Positions 28,144 through 39,794 are shown, numbered from the stretch's first letter. The stretch is DNA of 44,163 nt from Aeromonas taiwanensis (GCF_000820165.1 NZ_CDDD01000092.1:1-44163); one strand, 5' to 3'. Notes: generated from the sequence alone by a model not told the origin. Numbers and translations are program-made.

Positions 28144-28181
28144 TATAATTGAGAGACGCCAGACCGATCCCTGTGGTCTGG
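28144..28181 (+). promoter_or_regulatory. -10 box and 5' UTR hairpin upstream of paralogue B
   Basis: A perfect TATAAT lies at 28144-28149 with no good -35. A 7-bp hairpin CCAGACC (28159-28165) / GGTCTGG (28175-28181) lies just before the GAAGGAG ribosome-binding site, so the start of the mRNA probably forms this stem. Confidence 0.5.
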
Positions 28182-28194
28182 CGAAGGAGCCATC

Positions 28195-28437
28195 ATGAAG
28201 AAGTCCGTATTCGCGCTGCTTGCCGTCACCGCCTTGCTGGCCGCCCTGCCCGCACAGGCTACCAAGCAGGCCCAGGAGCGCCGTGAAGCCCGCGATGTGC
28301 GCCAGGAGACCCGCCAGGAGTCCCGTGACGCCAAGCAGGAGTGCCGGAAGGGGCTGGTTGGCAATGCCGACTGCCGTCAGGAACACCGCGACAACAAGCA
28401 GGAGGGGCGCGACGAGGCCCGCGACATCAAGTACTGA
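28195..28437 (+). CDS. Small secreted charged protein, paralogue B
   Basis: The 80-aa product has a signal peptide (MKKSVFALLAVTALLAALPAQA) and a charged mature part (RREARDVRQETRQESRDAKQEC) ending ARDIKY, as in paralogue A. The Cys pair is spaced CX9C. The two genes are tandem duplicates separated by 97 bp, each with its own leader. Periplasmic location is inferred. Similar Arg/Glu-rich helical periplasmic proteins may act as chaperones or metal/polyanion binders, but nothing here decides that. Confidence 0.8.
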   Translation: MKKSVFALLAVTALLAALPAQATKQAQERREARDVRQETRQESRDAKQECRKGLVGNADCRQEHRDNKQEGRDEARDIKY

Positions 28438-28473
28438 CGCCCCTCGCCTGAATGAGGCCGATCCCGTCATACG

Positions 28474-28506
28474 GCGCCACGAGGAGACTCGGTTTCCTTG
28501 TGGCGC
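28474..28506 (+). terminator. Hairpin after paralogue B
   Basis: A 7-bp stem GCGCCAC (28474-28480) / GTGGCGC (28500-28506) with inner AGGA/TCCT pairing and a weak T-rich tail. It may be a weak terminator. Confidence 0.4.
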
Positions 28507-28596
28507 TTCCTCGATCCCCAGCGTCACACTTTGGCGCCTCTCTGGGTTAGAATGCGCGGCCATCGGCTAGAGTCGTTCTTTTTCAGAGGTTTTTTC

Positions 28597-29253
28597 ATGC
28601 ATTTCAAGAAACTGGTTCCTGCACTTGCCCTGACCATCGCCATCACTGGCTGTACCACCAACCCCTATACCGGTGAATCCCAGACCTCCAAGGGCGCCTG
28701 GGGCGCGCTGGCGGGTGCCGCGACCGGTGCCGCCGTGGGCGCGCTCTCTTCCAGCAAGGGTGACCGCAAGAAGGGCATCCTGACCGGCGTGGCCGCCGGT
28801 GCGGCCCTGGGTGGCGGTATCGGTTACTACATGGACGTGCAGGAAGCCAAGCTGCGCGAGAAGCTGCAGGGGACCGGCGTCAGCGTGACCCGCAACGGCG
28901 ATCAGCTGATCCTGAACATGCCGAACAACGTCACCTTCGACAGCTCCAGCGCCCAGCTGAAGGCCGCCGGTGCCAACACCCTGTCCGGCGTGGCCATGGT
29001 GGTCGCCGAGTTCGACAAGACCCGCCTGAACGTGGTCGGCCACACCGACAGCACCGGCTCCCGCGAGCTGAACATGAAGCTGTCCGCTCAGCGTGCCGAC
29101 GCCGTCGCCGCCCAGCTGATCGGCCAGGGTGTGACCGGCAGCCGCATCGCCACCAGCGGCGTGGGCCCGGATCAGCCGGTCGCCACCAACAGCACCGCCG
29201 AAGGCAAGGCCCAGAACCGTCGGGTGACCATTACCCTGACTCCGACCGCCTAA
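28597..29253 (+). CDS. yiaD: OmpA-family outer-membrane lipoprotein, YiaD-like
   Basis: The 218-aa protein has a lipobox ending at Cys19 (ITGC), a glycine-zipper region (GALAGAATGAAVGAL and GVAAGAALGGGIGYYMD) and an OmpA C-terminal peptidoglycan-binding domain (NVVGHTDSTGSRELNMKLSAQRA, AEGKAQNRRVTITL). The length and sequence are very close to E. coli YiaD. It tethers the outer membrane to peptidoglycan. The ATG at 28597 has AGAGG upstream; earlier in-frame codons would destroy the lipobox position. Confidence 0.92.
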   Translation: MHFKKLVPALALTIAITGCTTNPYTGESQTSKGAWGALAGAATGAAVGALSSSKGDRKKGILTGVAAGAALGGGIGYYMDVQEAKLREKLQGTGVSVTRNGDQLILNMPNNVTFDSSSAQLKAAGANTLSGVAMVVAEFDKTRLNVVGHTDSTGSRELNMKLSAQRADAVAAQLIGQGVTGSRIATSGVGPDQPVATNSTAEGKAQNRRVTITLTPTA

Positions 29254-29274
29254 GCCTCAGCGCTGCAGTCATGA

Positions 29275-29309
29275 AAAAGGCCCCGCCAGTGTACTAGCGG
29301 GGCCTTTTG
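29275..29309. terminator. Bidirectional intrinsic terminator
   Basis: Stem AAAAGGCCCCGC (29275-29286) / GCGGGGCCTTTT (29297-29308) serves yiaD and possibly the convergent RidA-family gene. Confidence 0.85.
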
Positions 29310-29362
29310 TCATCTGTCTGGTCAGCGAATGCCTGCCGTAGCGTGGCAGACTTCCCGCCGGT

Positions 29363-29710
29363 TTAGACGGCGGCGGTCAGCTGCACTTCGACCTTGTAGC
29401 CCTCGTGGGCCAGACGGGCCTGCACGCAGGCACGGACGGGGGCGGTGCCCGTCGGGATCCAGGCATCCCACTGCTCGTTGAAGGCGGCGATGTCAGCAAT
29501 GTCTTTGAGATAGATGTTGGCCATCAGGATCTTGTCGACGCCGGAGCCGTTGGCCTCCAGCAGGCGCTGCAGACTCTCCAGTACCTCGCGGGTCTGCTGG
29601 TGGATGTCGGCGGTCTCGGTGGCGGGCACTTCCACCACATAGAGGGTGCCGTTGTGGATGACCACGTCTGACCAGCGCTGGGTGGTGCCGATACGGGTAA
29701 TGGTTGTCAT
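29363..29710 (-). CDS. RidA/YjgF-family protein, YoaB-like
   Basis: The 115-aa small enzyme belongs to the Rid family, which deaminates reactive enamine/imine intermediates of amino acid metabolism. The N-terminus ITRIGTTQRWSDVVIHNGTLYVVEVP and the ending APVRACVQARLAHEGYKVEVQLTAAV match E. coli YoaB more than RidA. The conserved Arg (APVR) that binds carboxylates in RidA is present, but the catalytic Glu of archetypal RidA is not clearly matched, as in many YoaB-group proteins. GGAGC lies before the ATG. Confidence 0.88.
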   Translation of the reverse strand: MTTITRIGTTQRWSDVVIHNGTLYVVEVPATETADIHQQTREVLESLQRLLEANGSGVDKILMANIYLKDIADIAAFNEQWDAWIPTGTAPVRACVQARLAHEGYKVEVQLTAAV

Positions 29711-29729
29711 GTTTGCTCCGAAACGGGGG

Positions 29730-29975
29730 TTATTGACCCTTGCGGATCAGATAGCGGTAGGGCGCCTGCTCGGTCTCGCTGGCGACCAGGGTGTGGTCCA
29801 TGAAGCGGCAGAAACTGGGAATGTCGCGGGTGGTGGAGGGATCGTCGGCACAGACCAGCAGGGTCTCGCCCTCGGCCATCAGCCGCACTTTTTTACGCAC
29901 CATCATCACGGGTTCCGGGCAACGAAGCCCGATTGCGTCCAACTCATGAGTTGCGTCGCAGAATAAAGCACTCAT
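29730..29975 (-). CDS. tusA: Sulfurtransferase TusA
   Basis: The 81-aa sulfur carrier accepts sulfur from IscS and passes it to the TusBCD relay for 2-thiouridine formation in tRNA wobble bases. The active Cys19 lies in [12 protein letters not shown], followed by [14 protein letters not shown] and the ending PYRYLIRKG, nearly as in E. coli. I use the ATG at 29975; the longer form begins with TTG. The gene is 19 bp before the RidA-family gene on the same strand, possibly co-transcribed. Confidence 0.95.
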   Translation of the reverse strand: MSALFCDATHELDAIGLRCPEPVMMVRKKVRLMAEGETLLVCADDPSTTRDIPSFCRFMDHTLVASETEQAPYRYLIRKGQ

Positions 29976-30146
29976 CAATAATCAACCTTCAACCAATTCA
30001 GCCAGCAATGATACTCAAGGCGAAAAAATAATCAAACCAGAGGGCGGTTGTGCAGCATATGCCACCAAAGTGTGAACAGGATCTACCCAGGCCTCGCCCG
30101 ATGAGTAATATAAAAAATGAACCATATTCAACAAGGAGGTGTGAAT

Positions 30147-30338
30147 ATGCAGGTCTCCTACGGCAGATTGCAAGCCTACGCGGGCATGGGGTTCTTGTCG
30201 TTCGCCATGATAGTCATGGGCAGCCCGATCGGAAATACCGGCACCTGGTTCGGCTCCATGGTGATGATAGGGCTGGGGCTCTGGATCGAGCTCAGCGACT
30301 ACTACGACGAGGATGAGGACGAGAACGATCCTTCCTGA
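30147..30338 (+). CDS. Small membrane protein of unknown function
   Basis: The 63-aa product has two hydrophobic segments (about 12-25 and 34-48) and an acidic tail (ELSDYYDEDEDENDPS). A near-perfect Shine-Dalgarno (AAGGAGGTG) seven bases before the ATG indicates efficient translation. I do not recognise a family; an inner-membrane location with the acidic tail in the cytoplasm is inferred. Confidence 0.75.
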   Translation: MQVSYGRLQAYAGMGFLSFAMIVMGSPIGNTGTWFGSMVMIGLGLWIELSDYYDEDEDENDPS

Positions 30339-30356
30339 GAGTCAGGCTCTCGACAC

Positions 30357-30384
30357 ACAAAGGCGGACAGGATCCGCCTTTGTC
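30357..30384. terminator. Bidirectional intrinsic terminator
   Basis: An 11-bp perfect stem ACAAAGGCGGA (30357-30367) / TCCGCCTTTGT (30373-30383) lies between the small membrane protein gene and the convergent sugar-binding protein gene, whose stop it overlaps by one or two bases. Confidence 0.75.
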
Positions 30385-31639
30385 ATTTCTGCTCCGCGCC
30401 GGAGCGGGTCGAACGCATGGCGCGCTCCAGCTGCTGCGCCGTCTGCTGCGGGTTGGCCCTGGTGTCGTTGAAGAAGCTGCTCAGCACGTCCATGATCCCT
30501 TGGCGCATGTTGGTCGGCACCGCCATCCCCTCGGCCATGCTGGGCAGCAGGTTGTCCTGCTGCTCGGCGTGGAGGAAGTCCTGATAGGAGCGGATGGCGC
30601 AGCGATCGAACTTGCTCATGTCCGGCTTGATGAGCGCCGGTATAGAGCCCTTCACCCGGTTGAACTCCTCCTGGAATTTCGGCGTCATCAGCAGCCTGGC
30701 CAGCTCGCCCTGGGCCTGCAGCTGGGCGGGGTCCCGCTGCTTGAACATGGCGATGGAGTCGAGGTTGTAGCTGAACAGCCCCTGGCTGCCCGGGCTCGGC
30801 AGGCATTCGATGTCCTCCCCGGGGCGGTAGTTGCCGGCACTCAGCTCCCCCTTCACCCAGTCCCCCATCACCTGCATGGCGGCGCCGCCGTTCTCCAGCA
30901 GGGTGGTGGCCTGGTGCCACTTCAGGCCGGCGTATTTCTCCGGCACATAGGCGCGCAGCTGCTGGAAGCGGGTCAGCACCCGCACCATGTCAGGGCCGGT
31001 CAGGGTGGCGCTGTCCTGCTCGAGGAAGGCCTTGCGATAGAAGGCTTTGCCCCCTTCCCCCAGCGCCACCGTCTCGAACAGTACCGCGAGCTGCCAGGGT
31101 TCGTTGCCGATGGCGACAGGCGTGATCCCCTCTGCCTTGAGCTTATCCGCCACCGTCACGAACTGGGCCCAGTCGGTGGGAGGCTTGAGCCCCTGCCGCT
31201 CGAACACCTTGCGGTTGAGCCACAGCCAGTTGACCCTGTGGATGCCGGTGGGCACCGCCATCAGGGCGCCGTTCTGGCTCAGGGTCTCCCGCACCATGGG
31301 CGGCAGTTGCGGGTACCAGCCGAGGTGTTCGGCCATGGGGGTGAGGTCGCGCAGGAAGCCCAGGCTGCCCCACTCGTGCAGCTCGTAGCCCTTTAGGTGG
31401 GCGGCCTCCGGCGGATTGGCCGCCAGGGCCCGGCTCTTAAGCACCGTCATGGCGCTCTTGCCGCCGCCCCCCTGCACGGCGAAGTCGTTCCACTGGTTGC
31501 CCTGCTCGGCCCACTCCGACTTGAGCACCTCCACCGCCCTGGCCTCGCCGCCGGAGGTCCACCAGTGCAAAACCTCCACCTGGGAGGCGCCGGCGGGCAG
31601 GGAGAGCAGGGCGACAATGGCAAACGGGAACAACTTCAT
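30383..31639 (-). CDS. Sugar ABC transporter substrate-binding protein, GtsA-like (glucose/mannose type)
   Basis: The 418-aa periplasmic protein has a signal peptide ending AGAS. The mature opening VEVLHWWTSGGEARAVEVLK and VQGGGGKSAMTVLKSRALAANPPEAAHLKG is the signature of Pseudomonas GtsA and Thermus glucose-binding proteins. No permease or ATPase genes follow. It lies downstream of a two-component system on the same strand with a 131-bp gap, so it may either feed a distant transporter or act as the ligand sensor for that system. The ATG at 31639 is chosen because earlier starts would place 44 non-signal residues before the hydrophobic core. Confidence 0.82.
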   Translation of the reverse strand: MKLFPFAIVALLSLPAGASQVEVLHWWTSGGEARAVEVLKSEWAEQGNQWNDFAVQGGGGKSAMTVLKSRALAANPPEAAHLKGYELHEWGSLGFLRDLTPMAEHLGWYPQLPPMVRETLSQNGALMAVPTGIHRVNWLWLNRKVFERQGLKPPTDWAQFVTVADKLKAEGITPVAIGNEPWQLAVLFETVALGEGGKAFYRKAFLEQDSATLTGPDMVRVLTRFQQLRAYVPEKYAGLKWHQATTLLENGGAAMQVMGDWVKGELSAGNYRPGEDIECLPSPGSQGLFSYNLDSIAMFKQRDPAQLQAQGELARLLMTPKFQEEFNRVKGSIPALIKPDMSKFDRCAIRSYQDFLHAEQQDNLLPSMAEGMAVPTNMRQGIMDVLSSFFNDTRANPQQTAQQLERAMRSTRSGAEQK

Positions 31640-31770
31640 ACTGTGACTGCCTTGATTGAAGGAGAGTGGTCGGAGCCGAGCGCACGCCACCCGTGCAGTT
31701 CCCGATGCGCCGGGAGGCGGCAACGGGTGAAGCGAGCAGGGCGACGACAGAGAGACAACCACTTCATGCA

Positions 31771-33216
31771 TTACTGCCTTGGTAGGGAGAGGGTGGCCTG
31801 CAGGCCGCCCTGGGGGCGATTTTCGAGCACCAGGTCGCCGCCGTGGGCGTGGGCGATGTTGCGGGCGATGCCAAGGCCCAGCCCGGTGCCGGCGGCATCC
31901 GTGCTGAGGCGATAGTAGGGCTCGAAGATGCGCTCGAACTGGTCTTCCGGCAGGCCCGGGCCCTCGTCCATGATGAAGAGGATCAGCATCTCCTCGTCAT
32001 CCATGATGATGATGCGCACGCGCTGGCCGTACTTGATGCCGTTGTCCACCAGATTGCCGATGCAGCGCTTGAGGGCCAGCAGCTTGCCGCGGTAGGGCCA
32101 CTTGCAGTGCCCCTCTATGGTGAGCAGGTCCTCGTGCAGGTTCATGGACTCCGCCATCTGCTCCAGCAGGGCGTTGATGTCGATCTGCTCGAGGTTCTCG
32201 TGAATGTCGGTCTCCTTCACCGTCTGCAGCGCCCCTTTGACCATCAGCTCCAGCTCGTCGAGATCCTTGTTGAACTTGGCGATCTGCTGTTCATCGTCGA
32301 GCAGTTCGACCCGCAGCCGCAGCCGGGTGATGGGGGTCTTGAGGTCGTGGGAGATGGAGCTGAACAGCCGCTCTCTATCGTCGATGAAGCGGCGGATGCG
32401 TTGCTGCATGATGTTGAAGGCGCGGGTGGCTGCGACGATCTCGGAGGCCCCCTCTTCCTTGAGGGAGGGCTGGTCGATGTCCTTGCCGAGGTTGACCGCC
32501 GCCTTGGCGAGCCGGCGCAGGGGGCGGGTCTGCCAGCGCACCAGCATGAAGGTGAAGAAGCAGAGGAACACCGTCATCAGGGCGATGAAGCGCACCTGGT
32601 TGCTCGGCATCACGGTGTCATCCAGGGTCATGTAGGGGGCGGGCAGCAGGGCCGCCAGGTAGAGCCACTCCCCCGGTTCTATCTCTATCTGGGTCACCAG
32701 CACCGGCGGGTTGAGGGGTTCCAGCGACAGGGTGTAGCGGGCCCAGGAGGAGGGCAGATCCGCCAGCAGGGTGTCGTTGTTGAAGACGTGCAGCTCCTCG
32801 GGGCGGGAGAAGTCCACCTTGATCGCCATGGCGTCGGAGAGCTTGCGGGTCAGCACTTCCTGCACCTCCTTCAGCACCAGCGTCTTGCGCTCGCTGTCGG
32901 GGATGGCGCTGATGTGGATCTCCTCCTCGTTCAGGGAGACGAAGAAGCGGCTGCCGCCCATGTTGCGCAGCTGATCCAGTGCGATGTGACGGTACTGCAG
33001 CGGCAGTGACTTGAAGAAGTTGACGGTGGAGGCGGCCGACAGCGCCAGGTTGCGGGTGGTGCTGAGCATGCCCTCCAGCTCCCGCTTCTGGATCTGCTGC
33101 ATCCAGATGCCGGTGAGTATGGTCTGGGAGAGCAGGATGGCGAGCAGCAACAGCAGCAACATCCGCGACAGCAGGGAGCGCGGCACCAGGGCTCGCCAGA
33201 ACCACCCGCTCTTCAT
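31771..33216 (-). CDS. Sensor histidine kinase (EnvZ/GtrS-like)
   Basis: The 481-aa inner-membrane kinase has a first membrane segment at about 17-38, a periplasmic sensor region up to about 206, a second segment at about 207-227, then a HAMP region. The phospho-acceptor His290 lies in SSISHDLKTPITRLRL, and the ATP-binding domain has N-box NLVDNGIKYG, DEGPGL and GTGLGLGIA. The presence of a glucose-type binding protein downstream resembles the GtrS-GltR-gts arrangement of Pseudomonas, so a sugar cue is possible. AAGGCGAGAG precedes the ATG. Its start region lies in a partial duplication of the regulator's 3' end. Confidence 0.88.
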   Translation of the reverse strand: MKSGWFWRALVPRSLLSRMLLLLLLAILLSQTILTGIWMQQIQKRELEGMLSTTRNLALSAASTVNFFKSLPLQYRHIALDQLRNMGGSRFFVSLNEEEIHISAIPDSERKTLVLKEVQEVLTRKLSDAMAIKVDFSRPEELHVFNNDTLLADLPSSWARYTLSLEPLNPPVLVTQIEIEPGEWLYLAALLPAPYMTLDDTVMPSNQVRFIALMTVFLCFFTFMLVRWQTRPLRRLAKAAVNLGKDIDQPSLKEEGASEIVAATRAFNIMQQRIRRFIDDRERLFSSISHDLKTPITRLRLRVELLDDEQQIAKFNKDLDELELMVKGALQTVKETDIHENLEQIDINALLEQMAESMNLHEDLLTIEGHCKWPYRGKLLALKRCIGNLVDNGIKYGQRVRIIIMDDEEMLILFIMDEGPGLPEDQFERIFEPYYRLSTDAAGTGLGLGIARNIAHAHGGDLVLENRPQGGLQATLSLPRQ

Positions 33217-33296
33217 GGGATCTCTCGCCTTGTGTCGATCAGCATGCCGTCGTTGCAGGCCCTCATGGGATCTCGTGCACCTCGGCGATCAGCATG
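33213..33296. repeat. Imperfect 34-bp direct repeat at regulator/sensor junction
   Basis: Copies at 33213-33246 and 33263-33296 (50-bp offset) share the outer 12 and 11 bases exactly and differ in the middle 11. The right copy encodes the end of the response regulator (MLIAEVHEIP, stop). The left copy encodes a similar ending (MLIDTRREIP, stop) whose TGA overlaps the sensor ATG as ATGA. Confidence 0.7.
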
Positions 33297-33985
33297 TAGC
33301 CGCTGCCGCGGATGGTCTTGATGATGCGCGGGCTCTTGCCGTTGTCACCCAGCTTCTGGCGCAGACGGCTGATCTGCACGTCGATGCCGCGCTCCATCGG
33401 CAAACTCTCGCGGCCACGGGTCGCGTCAGAGATGGTGTCGCGATCCAGCACCACCCCGGGCTGCTGCAGGAACATGCCGAGCAGCATGGCGTCGCTGCCG
33501 GAGAGATCCAGCAGGCTGCCGTCCTCGTGGGTCAGCTGGTGGCTCAGGGTGTCCAGGGTCCACTCGGCGAAGCGCAGGCGACGGCTCGGCTCCTTCTCTT
33601 TCTCCGGCTGGCGGAATTCGGCGCGGCGCAGCAGCGCCTTGATGCGGGCCTGCAGCTCGCGCGGGCTGAACGGTTTGGCGATGTAGTCATCGGCACCGAG
33701 TTCGAGACCGATCACCCGATCCGCCTCGTCGGAAGCCGCCGTCAGCATGATGATGGGGACCTGGGAGTCGCGACGGATCTGCTGGCAGAGGGTAAAGCCG
33801 TCGTCACCGGGCATCATGATGTCCAGAATGATGAGGTCCGGGCTGTGCTGGGCGAGTTGCTGGCGCATCTCGTTGCCCTCTGCCGCCGTCAACACCTGGA
33901 AACCCGCCCGGGTCAGGTATTCGTTGAGCAGCTCGCGGATCTCCTGATCGTCGTCGACGATAAGCAGTTGTTTGCTCGTTGACAT
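33263..33985 (-). CDS. OmpR-family response regulator (GltR-like)
   Basis: The 240-aa protein has a receiver domain with acidic pocket DDD (11-13), phosphorylation site Asp55 (LIILDIMMPG) and conserved Lys in AKPFSPREL. A winged-helix DNA-binding domain follows (DVQISRLRQKLGDNGKSPRIIKTIRGSGYML). It is the first gene of an operon with the sensor kinase and probably the sugar-binding protein. ATG at 33985 is my choice; ATG at 33997 is possible, as the GGTGG box lies directly against it. The C-terminal ten codons appear as a second diverged copy just downstream. Confidence 0.88.
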   Translation of the reverse strand: MSTSKQLLIVDDDQEIRELLNEYLTRAGFQVLTAAEGNEMRQQLAQHSPDLIILDIMMPGDDGFTLCQQIRRDSQVPIIMLTAASDEADRVIGLELGADDYIAKPFSPRELQARIKALLRRAEFRQPEKEKEPSRRLRFAEWTLDTLSHQLTHEDGSLLDLSGSDAMLLGMFLQQPGVVLDRDTISDATRGRESLPMERGIDVQISRLRQKLGDNGKSPRIIKTIRGSGYMLIAEVHEIP

Positions 33986-34309
33986 ATGTATGTGCATCCA
34001 CCCATTTTTTTGTGCAGATTGAACCTGTCGGGGGAGCAAAAAGCAAGCAAGGCCCCCCTCTAATGTGAAGTTATGGGCAATATAGCCTCAGGATTGACCC
34101 AGATCGCGGGAAAGGAATAAAAAAGGCCGACCCAAACGGGCCGGCCAATACGCAGATTCCGACGACAGGAGCACACCCCGTGTGGTGGGCTCCACAGACT
34201 CGAGAGCGGGAGCGGCGGGCCGATCCCGACACCGGCAAGAGGGCCCGCCACGCCGCAAAGAGGGGCGGGCCCGCGTCTGGTGTTCCGACCAATCCGGTCA
34301 GAGATGGTG
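33986..34309. other. Intergenic region with fadA and hairpin elements
   Basis: This 324-bp stretch separates fadA from the response-regulator gene. It contains a GC hairpin 34241-34249/34264-34272 and the terminator at 34121-34146. The segment 33990-34080 is AT-rich and should hold the regulator promoter. No gene is evident. Confidence 0.4.
34118..34146 (-). terminator. Intrinsic terminator of fadBA
   Basis: Stem GGCCGACCC (34125-34133) / GGGCCGGCC (34138-34146), one mismatch, with AAAC loop, runs on the minus strand into a U-run (TTTTTTATTCC). It lies about 165 bp past the fadA stop, so a GC-rich 3' untranslated region with a second hairpin precedes it. Confidence 0.75.
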
Positions 34310-35494
<1,185 letters not shown>

Positions 35495-37642
35495 TCAGTA
35501 GAAGGTTTTGCCCTGGGCGGCCATCTCGCGCAAGCGGTCGCTGACGCGGTAGAGCGGGCCCAGGTCGGCATACTGGTCGGCCATGGCCACGTAGCGATCC
35601 AGACCAATGGTGTCCAGATAGCGGAACACGCCGCCGCGGAAGGGAGGGAAGCCCAGACCGTAGACCAGCGCGATGTCGGCTTCGGCTGGGGTGGCGACTA
35701 TGCCCTCTTCCAGACAGAGCACCACCTCGTTGATCATGGGGATCATCATGCGGGCGATGATGGCGTCCTTGTCGAAATCCTGTTTCGGCTTGGCGATGGG
35801 GGCCAGCAGCTCGTAGCTGGCGGCATCGGCCACCTTCTTCGGCTTGCCCTTCTTGTCGGCCTCGTAGGCGTAGAAGCCCTTGCCATTCTTCTGACCGAAG
35901 CGGCTCGCCTCGTACATCACGTCGATGGCGGTACGGCCTTCCTTGCTCATGCGCGCCGGGAAGCCCTGTGCCATCACATCACCGGCATGGTGGCCGGTGT
36001 CGATGCCGACCACGTCCAGCAGGTAGGCGGGGCCCATGGGCCAGCCGAACTCCTTCTCCATCACCTTGTCGACGGCGGCGAAGTCGGCGCCGTCGGCGAC
36101 CAGCTTGTTGAAGCCGAAGAAGTAGGGGAACAGCACGCGGTTCACGAAGAAACCCGGGCAGTCGTTGACCACGACCGGGGACTTGCCCATGGCGGCGGCG
36201 TAGGCCACCACGCGGTTGATGGTGTCGTCCGAGGTGTGCTCGCCGCGGATGATCTCTACCAGCGGCATGCGGTGCACGGGGTTGAAGAAGTGCATGCCGC
36301 AGAAGTTCTCGGGGCGCTTCAGGCTCTTGGCCAGCAGGGAGATGGGGATGGTGGAGGTGTTGCTGGCAAGCACGGCGTCGTCGCCGATCACGCCTTCCAC
36401 TTCACTCAGCACGGCCGCCTTCACTTTCGGGTTCTCGACCACGGCCTCGACCACCACGTCCACATGCTTGACGTTGTCATAGCTGAGGGTCGGGGTGATG
36501 GCGGAGAGCACCTGGCCCATCTTGATGCCGTCGATGCGACCGCGCTCGAGCTGGCCGTTGAGCAGCTTGGTGGCTTCGCCCATGCCAAGTGCCAGCGCCT
36601 TCTCGTTGATGTCCTTCATCACCGCCGGGATGCCCTTGCTGGCAGACTGGTAGGCGATGCCGCCCCCCATGATGCCGGCACCCAGCACGGCGGCATGGCC
36701 GGTGGTCTTGTTCGCCTGCTTGGCGGCCTTCTTGGCCAGCGCCTTGATGTGCTGATCGTTAAGGAAGATGCCGACCAGCGCCTTGGCCACGTCGGTTTTC
36801 GCCAGCTTGATGAAGGTGGCGGCTTCGGCGGCCAATGCTTCGTCACGGCCCATGCCGGCGGCGGCTTCCACCGTCTTCACGGCGGCCATGGGGGCCGGAT
36901 AGTGTTTGCCCGCCACGGCGGCAACCATGCCGGCAGCGGTGGTGAAGCTCATCATGGCTTCCAGTTTGGAGAGGCGCAGCGGGGCCTTCTTGGCGGCGCG
37001 GCGGCCTTGCCAGTCCAGCTTGCCCTTGACTGCGTCCTTGATCATCTGCACGGCGGCGCTGTGCAGCGCATCCGGGGCGACCACGGCATCGATGGCTCCC
37101 ACCTTGAGGGCGTCATCGGCACGGTAATCCTTGCCGGTGGTGATCCACTCCAGCGCGTTGTCGGCGCCGATCACCCGCGGCAGACGGACGGTGCCGCCAA
37201 AGCCGGGCATGATGCCGAGCTTGGTCTCGGGCAGGCCGATCTTGGCTGTGGTGTCGGCCAGCCGGAAGTCGGTGGAGAGAATGGTCTCGCAGCCGCCGCC
37301 CAGGGCGTGGCCCTTGATGGCAGACAGGGTCGGCACCGGCAGATCTTCGATGGCGTTGAAGATGTCGTTGGCCTTTTTCAGCCAGCCGAGCAGATCTTCC
37401 TGCGGCAGATCGAACAGTTCCAGGAATTCGGTGATGTCGGCGCCGACGATGAAGGCGTCTTTGCCGGAGGTGAGGATCAGACCTTTTAGTTCACGTTCTT
37501 GTTTTAATGCGGCGATCGCTTCGCTCAGGGAGAGCAGGGTAGCGCGATCCAGCTTGTTGACTGAACCCGGGGCATCGAACCTCAGTTCGGCAATGCCGTC
37601 TTCGAGGTAGCTGACCGTCAGGGTTTCGCCTTGGTAGATCAT
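35495..37642 (-). CDS. fadB: Fatty acid oxidation complex alpha subunit FadB
   Basis: Bifunctional enoyl-CoA hydratase / 3-hydroxyacyl-CoA dehydrogenase, 715 aa. The N-terminal crotonase domain ([29 protein letters not shown] and LPETKLGI with the two catalytic Glu) is followed by the NAD-binding motif [18 protein letters not shown] and the catalytic-His stretch [16 protein letters not shown]. The start ATG at 37642 has AAGGAGAC upstream; eight upstream codons from a longer frame are not supported by homology to E. coli FadB. It is the first gene of fadBA. Confidence 0.96.
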   Translation of the reverse strand: MIYQGETLTVSYLEDGIAELRFDAPGSVNKLDRATLLSLSEAIAALKQERELKGLILTSGKDAFIVGADITEFLELFDLPQEDLLGWLKKANDIFNAIEDLPVPTLSAIKGHALGGGCETILSTDFRLADTTAKIGLPETKLGIMPGFGGTVRLPRVIGADNALEWITTGKDYRADDALKVGAIDAVVAPDALHSAAVQMIKDAVKGKLDWQGRRAAKKAPLRLSKLEAMMSFTTAAGMVAAVAGKHYPAPMAAVKTVEAAAGMGRDEALAAEAATFIKLAKTDVAKALVGIFLNDQHIKALAKKAAKQANKTTGHAAVLGAGIMGGGIAYQSASKGIPAVMKDINEKALALGMGEATKLLNGQLERGRIDGIKMGQVLSAITPTLSYDNVKHVDVVVEAVVENPKVKAAVLSEVEGVIGDDAVLASNTSTIPISLLAKSLKRPENFCGMHFFNPVHRMPLVEIIRGEHTSDDTINRVVAYAAAMGKSPVVVNDCPGFFVNRVLFPYFFGFNKLVADGADFAAVDKVMEKEFGWPMGPAYLLDVVGIDTGHHAGDVMAQGFPARMSKEGRTAIDVMYEASRFGQKNGKGFYAYEADKKGKPKKVADAASYELLAPIAKPKQDFDKDAIIARMMIPMINEVVLCLEEGIVATPAEADIALVYGLGFPPFRGGVFRYLDTIGLDRYVAMADQYADLGPLYRVSDRLREMAAQGKTFY

Positions 37643-37710
37643 GAGAGTGTCTCCTTGTTCCCACATGGTGGGGGGTGGTGCTCCTTTATCCCCAGCAGGG
37701 GGCGAGGCTC

Positions 37711-37762
37711 ACTATTGATCCAAAAGGAGACATTTTCAACACCTATTTAAAACATTCGTTTA
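37711..37762 (-). promoter_or_regulatory. fadB promoter with PsrA-like operator
   Basis: On the minus strand TTGAAA (37734-37739) and AATAGT (37711-37716) are 17 bp apart. Ten bases upstream of the -35 lies AAAAC-ATTC-GTTTA (37749-37762). It carries the AAAC-N4-GTTT core of PsrA boxes, the fatty-acid-responsive repressor sites known upstream of fad genes in Pseudomonas and Shewanella. Assignment is by pattern only. Confidence 0.45.
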
Positions 37763-37810
37763 ACACATTTAGAGTAAAAGCCCTTTGCCACGCCGCAGGC
37801 CTGTGTGGGC

Positions 37811-37835
37811 AAAAAAGAGGCGCCTTGTGGCGCCT
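37811..37835 (-). terminator. Intrinsic terminator of acetoacetyl-CoA synthetase gene
   Basis: Stem AGGCGCC (37818-37824) / GGCGCCT (37829-37835), loop TTGT, followed on the minus strand by C and six U. Confidence 0.85.
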
Positions 37836-37856
37836 GTTTCCGATAGAAGGCATGTG

Positions 37857-39794
<1,938 letters not shown>

